Origin: an uncultured Clostridia bacterium
GTDB taxonomy: Bacteria; Bacillota; Clostridia; Peptostreptococcales; Anaerovoracaceae
Assembly: GCA_944386095.1 (NCBI GenBank)
Contig: CALWZU010000079.1
Location: 1 to 52,825 of the forward strand
DNA: 52,825 bases
Reading direction: 5' to 3'
A program made the translations under genes and the position numbers. This document shows positions 1-8,307 of the stretch, piece by piece; positions within the stretch are counted from its first letter, which is position 1; each line of letters starts with the position of its first letter. The notes under the pieces are model-generated. The model had not been told where the DNA came from and made no database searches. It worked only from the letters and a program-made list of their open reading frames with translations.

Positions 1-327
1 CATCACCACCCCAATCAGCATACACCGGAAGAAATCAAACTCATCCAGGATATGCGCAGGCGCAATCCCCATGCCGGATTGGTCGTCTTTTGGGTGAAAC
101 TCATGCAGCGTGGGTATAAGCGTTCTATTCCCGGTTTGTATCGTTTCCTGAAGAAACAGGGTATCATGGCTCAGAAACTTCCGAATCCCAAATACATCCC
201 AAAGCCTTACGAGCAAATGAGATATCCCGGCCAGCGTATCCAGATCGATGTGAAATTCGTCCCTGCATCCTGCCTTGTCAATACTTTAAAACAGGAAAGA
301 TGTTTTCATTTTTTACAAAGCTTATAA
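1..327 (+). pseudogene. Truncated DDE-type transposase fragment (IS481/IS3-like)
   Basis: The reading frame is open at the left edge of the window and continues from base 1. It encodes the part of a DDE integrase just before and into the catalytic core, with motifs such as PKPYEQMRYPGQRIQIDVKF, where the Asp of QIDVKF is the expected first catalytic Asp. Similarity to the family seems to end near SCLVNTLKQE. The last dozen residues look unrelated, and the frame stops at 325-327. The second Asp and the Glu of the DDE triad are absent, so it cannot be an active transposase. Its stop overlaps the stop of the convergent antiporter gene by 6 bp, so the element was probably cut off at or near the end of that operon. 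The family assignment is from memory of related proteins. Confidence 0.75.
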
Positions 328-2073
328 AATCAAAAGCAGCAGACAGGACACCAGAAGAATCAGCATCACCACGATCCAGCCAATGGGATTGCTGATAGGC
401 AGCCGGTAAAGATCCTCATCATAGCTTTCGTGATCTGCCTCATCCACAGACGGCAGCCATTTTCTCACCGGATTTTTCAAAAACGGCTCCCATTTTTGAA
501 TTCCTGCCACAAGACCTTTCCCCAAAAAATCCTGTATCCGGCACAAAAGAGCAGAAAGACCGAAAATCACTTTCTTCAGGGGTCTTCGGTAAAACCAGTC
601 CACATCAAGAGAAATACCTTCAGAGGGCTTCATATGCGGAAGGTACATAAGAAAAGCCGCCATAGCAGACCCCAAAAGCATCAGCGTCTGGGTCAGATGA
701 TCTATCGTATAGGGTTCATAATCGATGGGATAGGGCAAAAGATCATAAAGCAGCCCCGGGAACAGGCCTGTGACAAGGCACAGCCCGGCCCCTCCCATCA
801 TAGCAAGCTTCATCTCCGGACGCAAAGGCCGAAGAGGTTTTTCCTCCCGGCTTTGCTCTGTCCCTTGTCTCAGGAAGATAAAATAGCCCATCTTCAGAGT
901 GATGGATAAAAACGTACCGACTCCCGCCAGATTCAATAGCAGCTCCACGCTTCCAAGGCCCATTTCCGCAGCTGCGGAAACCGTAAGAGATTTGCTGACA
1001 AAGCCGTTAAAAAGAGGTACGCCGGAAATGGCAAAAGCCGCTGCAAAAAAACATAAAAAGGTCAGAGGCATCTTTTTGGCCAGCCCCCCCATTTCCGTAA
1101 TATTGCGCTTGCCAGTCGCATACAGCACAGCCCCCATACACATAAACAAAAGGGATTTCTGAAAAACATTGCACACCGCATGGACAGCCGCTCCGCTCAT
1201 CCCAAGAGCGGTTCCCATTCCCACGCCGGCCGCCATAAAGCCCAGCTGACTGATAATATGGTAAGAAAGGAGCTTTCGGGCGTCGTTTTCCATGATCGCA
1301 TAAACCGCGCCAAAAATCGCCATCCATACTCCCAGCCAGATCAGAAGACTTTCCCCCGCAAACAACCGGAGCATCACATAAACCGCCGCCTTCGTCGTCA
1401 GGCAGCTCAAAAAAACGCCGCCGGTGGGACTGGATTGAGGATAAGCGTCCGCCGCCCAGGTGTGCAGAGGCGGTATCACCCCGTTTACCCCCACTCCCAG
1501 AAGAATCAGCCAAAACGCCGCTGTCTGGCTCATATCCAAGGCAGACAGACTGGTGCTTCCCTGAGCTAACAAAACGATCACTCCCACAAGCATCAGGTTA
1601 CCGCCAAACAGATGCATGATCACATAGCGTACGGCCGCCCCTTTGGAATCCGGCTGCCCTCCGCAGTATATCAAATACATTGAGGAAACCGCCATCATTT
1701 CCCAAAACAAAAGCAGGGTGATCCAGTCCCCCGCCAGCACCATGCTGACAGTGCTGCCTGCATAAGCCATACAGGCAAAGGCTTCCCCGGCTTTTTCCCG
1801 AAACTGTCCGTAAAGAGTCCCCAGTACCGCTAAAATAGAAAAGGTCATAACAAATAAAAAGGATACTTCATCGATGCGCAGCACCATCAGTTCCATATCT
1901 CCGGCAAAGGGCAGGCGCATTGTGCCGCCCAGAGGCAATAAAGCCGCACAGATCAGGGCGGCAATGCTTCCTGCCAGCATTCCAGCCTGCCTTTGCCGGG
2001 GAGGAAGCATCACTGCCAAAAATCCGGTCAAAATCAGCACCAGACCAGGATGGATCATCATCGCTTCCCCCAT
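322..2073 (-). CDS. Third Mrp/NuoL-type antiporter subunit (D'')
   Basis: This 583-residue multi-pass membrane protein belongs to the proton-conducting antiporter family (NuoL/M/N, MrpA/D). It would form an ion channel subunit of the membrane complex encoded by this operon. The TM5 glutamate is present (E125 in LLFWEMMAVS), as is the TM8 lysine (K228 in LTTKAAVYVM). The usual TM7 lysine of the G-x-K-x-x-x-x-P-x-H-x-W segment is replaced by asparagine (N197 in GVGVNGVIPPLHTW). The C-terminus carries a polar stretch and a last membrane helix. The start ATG has a GGAGG about 9 bases upstream and overlaps the preceding small membrane gene by 16 bp. It is the last gene of the operon and abuts a transposase remnant, so genes may have been lost downstream. 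Family certain, transport role inferred. Confidence 0.85.
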   Translation of the reverse strand: MGEAMMIHPGLVLILTGFLAVMLPPRQRQAGMLAGSIAALICAALLPLGGTMRLPFAGDMELMVLRIDEVSFLFVMTFSILAVLGTLYGQFREKAGEAFACMAYAGSTVSMVLAGDWITLLLFWEMMAVSSMYLIYCGGQPDSKGAAVRYVIMHLFGGNLMLVGVIVLLAQGSTSLSALDMSQTAAFWLILLGVGVNGVIPPLHTWAADAYPQSSPTGGVFLSCLTTKAAVYVMLRLFAGESLLIWLGVWMAIFGAVYAIMENDARKLLSYHIISQLGFMAAGVGMGTALGMSGAAVHAVCNVFQKSLLFMCMGAVLYATGKRNITEMGGLAKKMPLTFLCFFAAAFAISGVPLFNGFVSKSLTVSAAAEMGLGSVELLLNLAGVGTFLSITLKMGYFIFLRQGTEQSREEKPLRPLRPEMKLAMMGGAGLCLVTGLFPGLLYDLLPYPIDYEPYTIDHLTQTLMLLGSAMAAFLMYLPHMKPSEGISLDVDWFYRRPLKKVIFGLSALLCRIQDFLGKGLVAGIQKWEPFLKNPVRKWLPSVDEADHESYDEDLYRLPISNPIGWIVVMLILLVSCLLLLIL

Positions 2074-2387
2074 GGAATCCGCCCTCCTTCCCCTTTTTCC
2101 TTCCCCTCATTTTGCAAATGCGCTTTGAAGATCCGGCCATCTTCTGTTTCTTCTCTCTGTTCTTCCTTCCTCTTTTCATCATAATAGGAAGCATTTCTTC
2201 TCACAAAAGGATACAGCAGCTTTTTTGCCAAAAGCATCAACAGCCAGCAGCCGCAAAAGCCCAGGAGGATATCCGCTCCCGGTATCCTGTGCCACCAATA
2301 CCCATAATGGGGATGAGAAAACAGCATTTCCACTCCAAAAAGCAAAATCAGCCCGGCGGCGATTCCCTGATACAGCCTTTTTTTCAT
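2058..2387 (-). CDS. Small two-helix membrane protein of the Mrp operon, unrecognised
   Basis: I do not recognise this 109-residue protein. It begins with MKKR, has two hydrophobic helices (about residues 7-23 and 38-57), and ends in a highly charged tail of about 45 residues rich in Lys, Glu and Arg. It lies between two antiporter-subunit genes, overlaps the upstream gene by 4 bp and the downstream gene by 16 bp, and so is translationally coupled to both. The topology and position fit a small accessory or assembly subunit of the complex. A spacer of no function is possible, but the tight overlaps argue for a real gene. Confidence 0.7.
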   Translation of the reverse strand: MKKRLYQGIAAGLILLFGVEMLFSHPHYGYWWHRIPGADILLGFCGCWLLMLLAKKLLYPFVRRNASYYDEKRKEEQREETEDGRIFKAHLQNEGKEKGEGGRIPWGKR

Positions 2388-3949
2388 CCCACTGCCCCCA
2401 TTTCCTTTGCGGCCATCGCCGCCAGTTCAAAAATTCCCGCTCCTGCATTGGGCCAGATTCCCAGTATCACCGCCGCCGAAACCGTCAGAAGAGGCGGCAG
2501 TACAAGCCGCCAGTCCGTATCATCCCAGCCGGGGAAAAGACCTCTTTGCATTGCAGGCTCTTCTTCTCCGGTCTTATCCTTTTTATCCTCTCTCTCTATC
2601 TCTCCGGTTTTTTCAAGAGAAAAGGCGGTCCACACCACAGGAAGAAAATAAGCCAGGCTTAAAAGCGAGCTTGCCGCAAGCACCGCCAGATAAGCTGGAT
2701 GACCGGTTTCATAAGCCCCAAGCCCGATTTCCAGCTTGCTGATAAACGCAGGTAAAAAGGGCATACCGGCGATGCCGAAAGAGGCAACGGCAAACAGGCC
2801 CATTACAAGAGGCATGCTTCTTCCCACGCCTCTCATCTGACTGATATAGGCCTTATGGGTACGGACAAACACAGCTCCGGCGCACATAAACATGGTTATC
2901 TTCAAAAGGCCGTGAGCGACGATGTGAAACAGAGCGCCGGCCATACTGACAGGCGCCAGCAACGCCGCCCCCAAAGCCACATAGGAGAGCTGTCCGATTG
3001 TGGAATAGGCAAGCCGGCGTTTCAGGTGATCCTGCCTCATGGCAATCAGGGAAGCGGCAAGAATCGTCGCTGCCGCCAGAAGCGCCAAAAGGGTATCAGC
3101 GGCAAGCCGGGCTGACAGAGCCGGACCGAACACATAGCCGACCATCCGGATGATACAAAAGCCCCCCGCTTTCACTACCGCTACCGCATGAAGCAAAGCG
3201 CTGACCGGCGTCGGCGCCACCATAGCATCCGGCAGCCAGCCATGCACGGGCATGATCCCGGCCTTGACAGCTCCCGCCAGAATCATGGCGGCAAACAACC
3301 CTTCCATGGCCCAGGAAGGCGCAGTGCCTCCGGATAGAAAGCCCCCCGGGGTAAAATCTCCCCTTCCGGTCAGGGCATAAATGCATAAAATCCCAAATAG
3401 CATCACCTGTCCGCTGATCAGGGTATAGGCCAGATATTTCCTTCCGGCCCGCCGGCTTTCTCCGTCCCTGTAATGCACAACCAGCGGATAAGTGGCCAGG
3501 GTCAGCATTTCAAAGAAAACAAAGAAGGTTGCCAGATTAGCGGCAAAGCTGATGCCGATGGTAGCGCATAGACACAGGGCAAAGCAAGCGTAGTATCCGG
3601 TTTGGTTTTTCTCCCGGTGTCCCCTCATGTAGCCAATGGAATAAACGGTCGTCAAAATCCATAAGAAAGATGCCAGGCAGGCAAATACCATTCCCGCCGG
3701 ATCCGTTCTAAGCGTCAGGCCAATCCCTTCCGCCACCTGGAACAAGGTAGCCTGATATACCTTTCCCGACAAAACTGCCGGCACCATGGAAAAAACCAAC
3801 ATACCTTTCCCAAGAGCAGCCAGCACCGACCAGCTTTCCCGTACATTGGGAGCTACCCGGTTTCCGAAACAGATGATCACAAGAGCGCCCAGAAGGGAAA
3901 TACCCGCCGCTGCAAAAGGCCGCATGCTGATGATGACTTCTTCACTCAC
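2384..3949 (-). CDS. Second Mrp/NuoL-type antiporter subunit (D')
   Basis: This is a proton-conducting antiporter family membrane protein of 521 residues from the chosen start. It keeps the residues needed for ion conduction: the TM5 Glu in FFVFFEMLTLATY, the TM7 Lys in GAVKAGIMPVHGW and the TM8 Lys in VAVVKAGGF. The preferred start is the GTG at 3947-3949, which has GGAGGTG 8 bases upstream and overlaps the stop of the preceding mrpD-like gene in a GTGA arrangement. A longer reading to 4006 would run 60 bp into that gene and has no better ribosome site. It probably substitutes for the antiporter half of MrpA, which is not present as a fused protein here. Confidence 0.88.
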   Translation of the reverse strand: MSEEVIISMRPFAAAGISLLGALVIICFGNRVAPNVRESWSVLAALGKGMLVFSMVPAVLSGKVYQATLFQVAEGIGLTLRTDPAGMVFACLASFLWILTTVYSIGYMRGHREKNQTGYYACFALCLCATIGISFAANLATFFVFFEMLTLATYPLVVHYRDGESRRAGRKYLAYTLISGQVMLFGILCIYALTGRGDFTPGGFLSGGTAPSWAMEGLFAAMILAGAVKAGIMPVHGWLPDAMVAPTPVSALLHAVAVVKAGGFCIIRMVGYVFGPALSARLAADTLLALLAAATILAASLIAMRQDHLKRRLAYSTIGQLSYVALGAALLAPVSMAGALFHIVAHGLLKITMFMCAGAVFVRTHKAYISQMRGVGRSMPLVMGLFAVASFGIAGMPFLPAFISKLEIGLGAYETGHPAYLAVLAASSLLSLAYFLPVVWTAFSLEKTGEIEREDKKDKTGEEEPAMQRGLFPGWDDTDWRLVLPPLLTVSAAVILGIWPNAGAGIFELAAMAAKEMGAVG

Positions 3950-5448
3950 GAATGGATCACCTCCGGCAATGACGACAGCAGGATCTGCGCCATAGGCTGA
4001 TTGCAAAGGCCGGTCACAAGAACCAAAAGGCCTGCTGCTCCCATGGAAAATAACATGGTTAGGGGAAGTTCTTTTCCGCCTGGTTTATTCGCTGAACAAT
4101 CATCTGCTTCTTTTTGCGTAAAGGAAGAAGGCTGCTGCATAAAGATGGTTTCAAACACCCGGAAAAAATATACGGCATTCAGCAGGCTGCTTACCAAAAG
4201 CAAAAGAATATAGATCCATTCCCCTGCTTCCGCTGCGCCCAGGCCAAGATACCATTTGCTGAAAAATCCTGCCGTAGGCGGTACGCCGATCATAGAAAGG
4301 CCTGATAATACCAAAACCGCTGTCGTCACCGGCATACGCCGGTAAAGCTGGCCAAAATTCTCATATAAAACGATCCCATAACGGTAACGTATCGCCCCTG
4401 CGGTCATAAAAAGGCTGCTTTTCATAAATCCGTGGCCTACGATATGTAAAACTGCGCCTGTAAGGGCCAGGGGATTTCCGATGGAGAAGCCCACCACGAT
4501 ATAGCCCACCTGCGCCACACTGGAATACGCAAGCATCCGCCGGAAATCCTTTTGCGCAATCGCCATGACCGAACCAAAAATGATTCCCGCTGCCGCCGCG
4601 ATGCCCGCCAGGTTCATTGCCATCTGTACGCTGGGCACATGAGGATCCAAAATGCAAAAGAAAAAGCGAAGCATAGCATAGGCGGGAATTTTTGCCATAA
4701 CGCCGGCAATCAGACCCGCCGCCCCCGGATGGGCATACGAATAGGCATCCGGCTGCCATCCGTGCATGGGAAACAACGCCATTTTAATGCCAAAGCCGAT
4801 CAGGATCATGGCCATAGGCAGCCACATGAAGGTGTTTTCAAAAAATGGCGACATGCGTTCAGACAGATCCGCCATGTTCAGGGTCCCCGTAAAAGCGAAT
4901 AAATACCCGATCCCTAAAAGATAAAAGGAAGCGCCAATGGTTCCGATCAAAAGATATCGAAAGGAAGCCAAAGCGGATTTCCCGCCTCCAAAGCCTATCA
5001 AACCATAACCTGCCAATGAAGCGATTTCCAAAAAGACATAAAGATTGAACACATCTCCGGTAATGGTCATGCCCAGAAGCCCTGCCGCCAGGAGAGATAA
5101 AAGGGCGTAAAAGCCGGCGTATCTGACCCAGCCCTCCTCTTTTACGAAGGAAAGAGCATAGATAGCTGAAAGCAAGGCCAAAAGAGCCGCCATCATGGCG
5201 ATCAGGCCGCTTAAAGGGTCAATGGAAAAAGCGATCCCGTAGGGAGGCTCCCAGTTGCCAAGGTAATAGGATACCTCTCCGGTTTTCACAGCCTGGCAAA
5301 ATACCTGGAGGCTACACAAAAAGGCGCCCCCCAGACCAATGATCGCCGCCCATCCGGCCGCCTCCTTTTTCACATACCCAAGGCACAGGCTCAAAAGGGC
5401 GGCAGCAAGGGGCAGAATCACAATACATACAGGCGCGTTTTCTCTCAT
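3946..5448 (-). CDS. mrpD: Mrp antiporter subunit D
   Basis: This 500-residue polytopic membrane protein is of the MrpD/NuoN type. It carries the canonical charged residues: E141 in VFLEIASLAGYG, K222 in FGIKMALFPMHGW and K253 in VMAKIPAYAM, followed by a conserved His/Lys segment HIVGHGFMKSSLF. MrpD is one of the two ion-transporting subunits of Mrp cation/proton antiporters. The start overlaps the stop of the mrpC gene by 4 bp, and the order B-C-D is that of standard mrp operons. Confidence 0.92.
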   Translation of the reverse strand: MRENAPVCIVILPLAAALLSLCLGYVKKEAAGWAAIIGLGGAFLCSLQVFCQAVKTGEVSYYLGNWEPPYGIAFSIDPLSGLIAMMAALLALLSAIYALSFVKEEGWVRYAGFYALLSLLAAGLLGMTITGDVFNLYVFLEIASLAGYGLIGFGGGKSALASFRYLLIGTIGASFYLLGIGYLFAFTGTLNMADLSERMSPFFENTFMWLPMAMILIGFGIKMALFPMHGWQPDAYSYAHPGAAGLIAGVMAKIPAYAMLRFFFCILDPHVPSVQMAMNLAGIAAAAGIIFGSVMAIAQKDFRRMLAYSSVAQVGYIVVGFSIGNPLALTGAVLHIVGHGFMKSSLFMTAGAIRYRYGIVLYENFGQLYRRMPVTTAVLVLSGLSMIGVPPTAGFFSKWYLGLGAAEAGEWIYILLLLVSSLLNAVYFFRVFETIFMQQPSSFTQKEADDCSANKPGGKELPLTMLFSMGAAGLLVLVTGLCNQPMAQILLSSLPEVIHS

Positions 5449-5822
5449 CGATCGCTCCTCCTGAGAATTTCACTTTCTTCCACGCTCCCGTAGGTTTCTT
5501 TTATGTGCATCAGAAGGGCGATTGCCACCCCTGTCGTACCCAAGCTTACCACAATGGCCGTCAGCATCAGCGCGTGAGGCAGGGGATTTACATAAAGAGC
5601 AGGATTGGCGATACCCTCCTCCAAAATCGGAATCGTCGCATCTTCCTCCTGGGCCGTACATAGAAAGAAAAAAATCACCGCCACCTGCATGATATTCATA
5701 CAGATCAGCTTTTTTATATAGTTGCCGCAAATCATAATCCCCAAAATGCTCAGGAAAAACAGCGCAAAAATCAGCATATAAATCAAATAATCCGCCAATA
5801 TCACATTAATCGTCTGAATCAT
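5445..5822 (-). CDS. mrpC: Mrp antiporter subunit C (NuoK-like)
   Basis: This is a NuoK-like subunit of about 125 residues with three membrane helices. It includes ICMNIMQVAVIFFF and a last helix, ALMLTAIVVSLGTTGVAIAL, typical of MrpC/NuoK proteins. I chose the ATG at 5820-5822 because an AGGGTGG lies 6 bases upstream. A longer reading to 5849 has no clear ribosome site. The gene overlaps the end of mrpB by 17 bp and the start of mrpD by 4 bp. It would lie in the membrane next to the antiporter subunits. Confidence 0.9.
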   Translation of the reverse strand: MIQTINVILADYLIYMLIFALFFLSILGIMICGNYIKKLICMNIMQVAVIFFFLCTAQEEDATIPILEEGIANPALYVNPLPHALMLTAIVVSLGTTGVAIALLMHIKETYGSVEESEILRRSDR

Positions 5823-6255
5823 CCTCATCCACCCTTTCGATGACGGCATCTAATATATTGACAATGGTGGCCGCCACGCAGACAGTCACCCCGGTTTCAA
5901 TCAGCATGATCCCTGCTTTATGGTATTGAGCCGCTTCCTGAAAGAAAAAAGGAAGATATTCATATTCCAGAAAATTCCCTCCTCTCAAAACGCATACAAG
6001 GCCTGTGAGCAGATAAATAAAGGTCCCTACGCCAGCCCATAACGCCGCCTTTGCTCCCAGATCCCGCAAATTGCTCTGTGTGCCCAGAATCAGTCTGACA
6101 CAAACAATGGCAATGGCAATCATACCCCCCGCCTGAAATCCGCCTCCGGGAGTATGTTCTCCATGCAGCAGCACATAAAGACCATAAAGTACCATAAAGG
6201 GGATCATGATTCGGAACGCACAGTCCAGTATCATCCCTCCGAAACGGCGTTTCAA
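5806..6255 (-). CDS. mrpB: Mrp antiporter subunit B (MnhB family)
   Basis: This 149-residue membrane protein is of the MnhB family. It has the typical segment LHGEHTPGGGFQAGGMIAIA near the start and four hydrophobic helices. It lies directly upstream of mrpC and overlaps the preceding MbhE-like gene by 4 bp. In Mrp and Mbh complexes this subunit packs between the antiporter modules and is needed for assembly. The acidic C-terminus ends in a run of Asp and Glu. Confidence 0.9.
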   Translation of the reverse strand: MKRRFGGMILDCAFRIMIPFMVLYGLYVLLHGEHTPGGGFQAGGMIAIAIVCVRLILGTQSNLRDLGAKAALWAGVGTFIYLLTGLVCVLRGGNFLEYEYLPFFFQEAAQYHKAGIMLIETGVTVCVAATIVNILDAVIERVDEDDSDD

Positions 6256-6572
6256 CGCTTTCGCCTCCTTTTTTCCTGATCCCGGGGGACATCCCTTTCT
6301 TCCCGGGTTCTTTTATACAAAATCACGGCAGTGGTCAGTCCTGCCAGAAACAAAACCGTGGTTTCACACAGCGTATCAAAGCCCCGATAATCCGCCAGTA
6401 CAGCTGTCACCAGGTTTTTGGAACCGGTTTCTTCTTCACCGTTCATGATATAATACCGGGACAAATAGATATTTGGCCCCGCCACATGGCTTCCGATCTG
6501 CGGAAGCGCCCCGGCAAAGCTGCAGCAAATAACCGTTGCCAGTATGATTAAAGCGACACAAAGCTTTTTCAT
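6252..6572 (-). CDS. MbhE-like subunit (equivalent of the extreme C-terminus of MrpA)
   Basis: This 106-residue protein starts with a membrane helix, followed by an exposed loop (with ADYRGFDTLCETTVLFLAGL, typical of the MbhE/MrpA C-terminal region), a second helix and a basic tail. In most aerobic bacteria this segment is fused to the end of MrpA. In archaeal membrane-bound hydrogenases and in many anaerobes it is a separate gene, as here. The gene follows the DUF4040 gene with a 1-bp overlap (the A of the start codon and of the stop). Confidence 0.8.
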   Translation of the reverse strand: MKKLCVALIILATVICCSFAGALPQIGSHVAGPNIYLSRYYIMNGEEETGSKNLVTAVLADYRGFDTLCETTVLFLAGLTTAVILYKRTREERDVPRDQEKRRRKR

Positions 6573-6817
6573 TATTTTTTACACCACCGATCCACCGAAC
6601 GCAGAAGTATCACAAAGAAAACCGTGGACACGACGCCAATCACCGCTTCCGTAAAGGCCACATCGGGCGCGCCCATAATCAGGTATAAAAGAGACGCGCA
6701 GAAGCTGAAAGCGCAAAACATCACCACCGTGGCCAGCAGATCCCTGTTTAAAATGATACTCAGCGTGATCACAATCAAAAGAATCAAAAAAACGCCTTCC
6801 ACCATCAGGATCTGCAT
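6572..6817 (-). CDS. MbhD/DUF4040-type membrane subunit
   Basis: This small protein of 81 residues has three membrane helices. It contains YLIMGAPDVAFTEAVIGVVS, the hallmark of the DUF4040/MbhD family, which resembles part of NuoJ and a late segment of MrpA. It overlaps mrpG by 13 bp. It is a core component linking the ion-translocating subunits; the acidic residues of PDVAFTE lie in the membrane. Confidence 0.85.
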   Translation of the reverse strand: MQILMVEGVFLILLIVITLSIILNRDLLATVVMFCAFSFCASLLYLIMGAPDVAFTEAVIGVVSTVFFVILLRSVDRWCKK

Positions 6818-7230
6818 GCCGTCTTTTCCTCCTTCTCACAAGCATCCGCCGCAGACGCCTTTTTCCTTGCTTCCTTTTCAGCTTCTGACGGAAGAGGCTT
6901 TTCCTTTTTCTCCGTTTCCTTTTTTTCTTGGGAACGGGTCCATATCTCTCTTCCGGAGCGAAAAGCGGTTCTTCCGATAGTATGGGTTCCAATAGGCGTA
7001 GCGATGGCGACAGCCAAAATCACCAAAATGATTTTAATGCTGGCAGGGGATATTCCATTATAAACAACTAAACCGCATCCAAACAGCAAAAGTCCCAGTG
7101 TCTCACCGATCCCCGAAGCGTGCAGCCGGGAATAAAAATCCGGAAGCTTCCATACGCCCAGCGCCGCTATGGCGATAAACACCAGACCTCCACTCATAAG
7201 AACACAGGAAAGAATCTGCGCCAAGCTCAT
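6805..7230 (-). CDS. mrpG: Mrp antiporter subunit G
   Basis: This 141-residue MnhG/PhaG-family protein has three N-terminal membrane helices, with the typical GVWKLPDFYSRLHASG motif in the first cytoplasmic loop. It carries an unusually long cytoplasmic tail of about 45 residues rich in Lys and Glu. The start overlaps the stop of mrpF by 4 bp. The tail is longer than in most MrpG proteins; its role is unknown. Confidence 0.9.
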   Translation of the reverse strand: MSLAQILSCVLMSGGLVFIAIAALGVWKLPDFYSRLHASGIGETLGLLLFGCGLVVYNGISPASIKIILVILAVAIATPIGTHTIGRTAFRSGREIWTRSQEKKETEKKEKPLPSEAEKEARKKASAADACEKEEKTACRS

Positions 7231-7490
7231 GACTTCCTGCCTCCCAGATATTTCCCCAAAATCACAGAGCTGACAAAAATCAGAATCGCATAGGTAATAG
7301 CTATATCCACAAACATCTCAATCCTGCCATCGATCTCTCCCAGAACCAAAAACAGCAAAATCGTATCCGCCTCAATAACAGAAAGGCCGTTAAGACGATC
7401 GTAAACGGTAGGCCCCTTGATGACGCGAACCAGCATAAACGCAATCATTAATACAATGATCCCAAGGCAAACATACAGAAAATAGATCAT
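7227..7490 (-). CDS. mrpF: Mrp antiporter subunit F
   Basis: This 87-residue MnhF-family protein has three hydrophobic helices and the family segment VIKGPTVYDRLNGLSVIEAD. It is a small membrane subunit of the Mrp complex. The gene overlaps mrpE and mrpG by 4 bp on either side, so the three are translationally coupled. Confidence 0.9.
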   Translation of the reverse strand: MIYFLYVCLGIIVLMIAFMLVRVIKGPTVYDRLNGLSVIEADTILLFLVLGEIDGRIEMFVDIAITYAILIFVSSVILGKYLGGRKS

Positions 7491-8080
7491 CCTTCTACCT
7501 CCACAGACGAAAAACCCAAATTCTCATACATCACGTCCTTTTCTCCAAACAAAGAAGCCACCTTTTTCTGGATCCGGCCGGAAAGAAGATCCCTAGCCAT
7601 CTCCTCGTTCAAAGCATGGATCGTGTAATGGCCTTCTTCTGTCACCTCCAGGGTCACCGTCCCGGGCGTCAAGGTTATGGAATTGGCCAAAAGCACATGC
7701 GCCATGGGATTATCCATGGGCATACGGAAAACCGCCAGTCTGGGATCGATCTGATTGTCCTGTCCCATAATCGCCCTGGCCACCATCAGATTGGATTGTA
7801 CGATTTCCTTTAAAAGCCATATTCCAAACAAAGCCAGCCGTAATACCGGCACCTGAAAAACGAAATATTTTTTTTCCCTTTCCCGGTTCTCCAGCAGCAG
7901 CAGGGGAAAACAAAGATAAGAAATAACAGCACAAAAGCAAATTCCGGCCAGAACATCACTTGTCTGGATCTGTCCGCACAGCAAAAACCAAAAAACCAGT
8001 AAAATCAGGAACAAGTGCAGATAATGCCCTATAGCGCTGCCCTGAATAGCAGGATCTCTCAGCCAATTTCTATATTTCAA
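7487..8080 (-). CDS. mrpE: Mrp antiporter subunit E, first gene of the operon
   Basis: This 197-residue MnhE-family protein has two membrane helices near residues 22-60, then a cytoplasmic domain with the family segments LLANSITLTPGTVTLEV and LNEEMARD. The start is TTG at 8078-8080: GAGGAG lies 8 bases upstream and no ATG fits better. It heads the operon E-F-G-MbhD-MbhE-B-C-D-D'-X-D''. A promoter is predicted 36-64 bp upstream. Confidence 0.9.
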   Translation of the reverse strand: MKYRNWLRDPAIQGSAIGHYLHLFLILLVFWFLLCGQIQTSDVLAGICFCAVISYLCFPLLLLENREREKKYFVFQVPVLRLALFGIWLLKEIVQSNLMVARAIMGQDNQIDPRLAVFRMPMDNPMAHVLLANSITLTPGTVTLEVTEEGHYTIHALNEEMARDLLSGRIQKKVASLFGEKDVMYENLGFSSVEVEG

Positions 8081-8115
8081 GTTTTAATCTCCTCGCCTGA
8101 AATATTTATAAAAAT

Positions 8116-8144
8116 TTTATACTCTTTCCACACTATTTTCACAA
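8116..8144 (-). promoter_or_regulatory. Predicted promoter of the Mrp operon
   Basis: On the minus strand a TTGTGA (-35, 8139-8144) and a TATAAA (-10, 8116-8121) are separated by exactly 17 bp. They lie upstream of the mrpE TTG start with a leader of about 30 bases. The prediction rests on consensus match and spacing only. Confidence 0.55.
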
Positions 8145-8242
8145 AAGGGATTTCTTTCGTCCACAACCATTAAATCCTTTTCTTCCCAACCAAATTTTTT
8201 CGACTTTTCATCCCCTTTTAAACCGCCTTTTTTCATTCCATT

Positions 8243-8287
8243 AAAAAAAGCCCGGCTTCCGGGATGTTTCCCGGGCCAGGCTTTTTT
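8243..8287 (-). terminator. Bidirectional-looking terminator after the V-ATPase operon
   Basis: An imperfect GC-rich hairpin (arms AAAAAAGCC and GGCTTTTTT outside, CCGGGA and TCCCGG inside, loop TGTT) is flanked by A and T tracts. It lies 21 bp beyond the stop of the V-ATPase D subunit gene and separates that operon from the Mrp promoter. Confidence 0.85.
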
Positions 8288-8307
8288 CGATGACCCAAAG
8301 GTCTTTT

